NCBI RefSeq assembly: GCF_000092845.1
Contig: NC_014150.1
Span: 62,001-126,000, forward strand
Length of the DNA stretch: 64,000 nt
Origin: Brachyspira murdochii DSM 12563
GTDB lineage: Bacteria > Spirochaetota > Brachyspiria > Brachyspirales > Brachyspiraceae
Direction: 5' to 3'
The notes beneath the pieces were generated by a model. That model was not told the DNA's origin. It did not search any database and worked only from the letters and a program-made list of their open reading frames with translations. Below, piece by piece: positions 63,290 to 64,000 of this stretch. Both the position numbers and the translations under genes were made by a program. Position 1 is the stretch's first letter; the number at the start of each line of letters is the position of its first letter.

Positions 63290-64000
63290 ATGAAAAAAAG
63301 AATTCTTTTGTTAGGAGCTACTGGCTCTATAGGTACTAATACTTGTAATGTTGTTAGAAACTTCAGCAGTGATTTTGAAATAGTGGGAATGTCAGCAAAT
63401 AGTAAAATAGATATCCTTAGAACTTTATGTACTGAGTTTAATCCCAAGACTGTAAATATATCTGATAAGAGTGCGGCAAATATTTTTAAAGATTATGACT
63501 GTGCAGAAAGTATAAATATTTTTGACGGAAGCATTGCTGATTTTGTAAAACATACTGATTTTGATATATTAGTAAATGCCTTAACTGGATATGCCGGATT
63601 TCTTCCTACAGTAGAGGCTATAAAGAAAGGAAAAACTGTCGCTTTGGCAAATAAAGAGACTTTGGTAGTAGGCGGAGATATTATAAATGAACTATTAAAA
63701 CAGAATAATGCTAAATTAATACCTATAGACAGTGAGCATTCTGCTATATTTCAAATATTAAATCATTTTGGCAAAGATGCATTATCAAAAGTAATAATAA
63801 CAGCTTCAGGAGGTCCTTTTTTTAGAACACCTAAAGAAGAGTTAAAAAATGTTACTGTAGAGATGGCATTAAAGCATCCAACTTGGTCAATGGGAAGTAA
63901 AATTACTATAGACAGTGCCACTATGATGAATAAGGGCTTTGAAGTGATAGAGGCACATCATTTATTTAATTTGGATTATGATAAGATAGAAACTATTATT
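63290..64000 (+). CDS. dxr: 1-deoxy-D-xylulose 5-phosphate reductoisomerase, 3' end outside window
   Basis: The enzyme of the non-mevalonate isoprenoid pathway that makes MEP. The frame from ATG 63290 runs 237 codons to the window edge (full length about 380). The NADPH site is ILLLGATGSIGTNT. NALTGYAGFLPTVEAIKKGK, LANKETLVVGG, PIDSEHSAIFQ (metal Asp/Glu) and ITASGGPFF are diagnostic, with HPTWSMGSKITIDSATMMNK following. The 285-bp divergent spacer from the GldG-like gene is A/T-rich, and nothing else in it is recognised. Confidence 0.95.
   Translation, partial: MKKRILLLGATGSIGTNTCNVVRNFSSDFEIVGMSANSKIDILRTLCTEFNPKTVNISDKSAANIFKDYDCAESINIFDGSIADFVKHTDFDILVNALTGYAGFLPTVEAIKKGKTVALANKETLVVGGDIINELLKQNNAKLIPIDSEHSAIFQILNHFGKDALSKVIITASGGPFFRTPKEELKNVTVEMALKHPTWSMGSKITIDSATMMNKGFEVIEAHHLFNLDYDKIETII

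Noticed and set aside
60051..64000. Polysaccharide island linked with the flippase
   Set aside because: Neighbours are a GldG-like gene and dxr; no glycosyltransferase is next to the flippase.

Overview
The window is AT-rich bacterial DNA. It is best explained as a chromosomal segment of an anaerobic spirochaete of the genus Brachyspira. The evidence is the very low GC content, a full chemotaxis operon with CheD, a type III glutamine synthetase, sodium-pump oxaloacetate decarboxylase, many short-signal lipoproteins and ankyrin proteins, and a tRNA-Ile/tRNA-Ala pair lying away from any rRNA. This identification is by protein character, not by a database match. No phage, insertion sequence, CRISPR array or rRNA gene was seen.

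Layout. 0-6.6 kb: 3'-truncated ilvD, a chemoreceptor, a long-chain acyl-CoA ligase and a GT4 glycosyltransferase. 6.7-13.97 kb: a lipoprotein esterase, a heptanucleotide tandem repeat in front of a glycosyltransferase, a HAD phosphatase, a GC-rich dispersed repeat, a RavA/ViaA-like MoxR ATPase-VWA pair and murI. 14.1-17.6 kb: the oadGAB sodium pump operon with terminator. 17.7-20.4 kb: a second heptanucleotide repeat in front of a GtrB-like GT2 and a GT39/ArnT-like membrane glycosyltransferase. 20.4-24.3 kb: DUF2156 protein, a flavodoxin-like gene broken by an amber codon, its divergent HxlR regulator, and a SRPBCC/AI-2E-transporter pair. 24.4-32 kb: tRNA-Ile, tRNA-Ala, a small ankyrin protein, a CASTOR/POLLUX-type RCK channel, a second copy of the dispersed repeat, and an RND pump plus TolC-like protein without a membrane fusion protein. 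32.2-36.9 kb: the trehalose locus treR-treB-treC with a palindromic operator. 37-42.5 kb: TetR, gpsA, a lipoprotein, then DUF1385-unknown-WYL regulator overlapping in a row. 42.5-53.5 kb: glnN and a nine-gene minus-strand chemotaxis operon (MCP-like coiled coil, STAS, cheY, cheA, cheW, cheR, cheD, cheB, degenerate nucleotidyltransferase). 53.8-64 kb: nadE, a flavin-binding oxidase, two cyclic-nucleotide-domain proteins, two tandem ankyrin genes (the second frameshifted), a flippase-like protein, a GldG-like protein and 5' dxr.

Most striking signal: at both heptanucleotide repeats a promoter-like sequence is followed by an ATG that reads into the repeat. In the present copy number the leader frame stops just after the repeat. 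In exactly one of the other two frames it stays open for the whole spacer and ends overlapping a start codon of the downstream glycosyltransferase (ATGA at 17933, TGATG at 8047). Both loci would be brought into that frame by losing one unit or gaining two. This looks like slipped-strand phase variation acting through translational coupling, and it would affect surface glycan genes. Secondary points are the unusual members of the chemotaxis operon (a soluble degenerate MCP-like protein, a STAS protein without the phosphorylatable serine, and a nucleotidyltransferase-fold protein that appears to have lost its catalytic acids) and the two-copy GC-rich repeat whose edge carries a consensus promoter for ravA.
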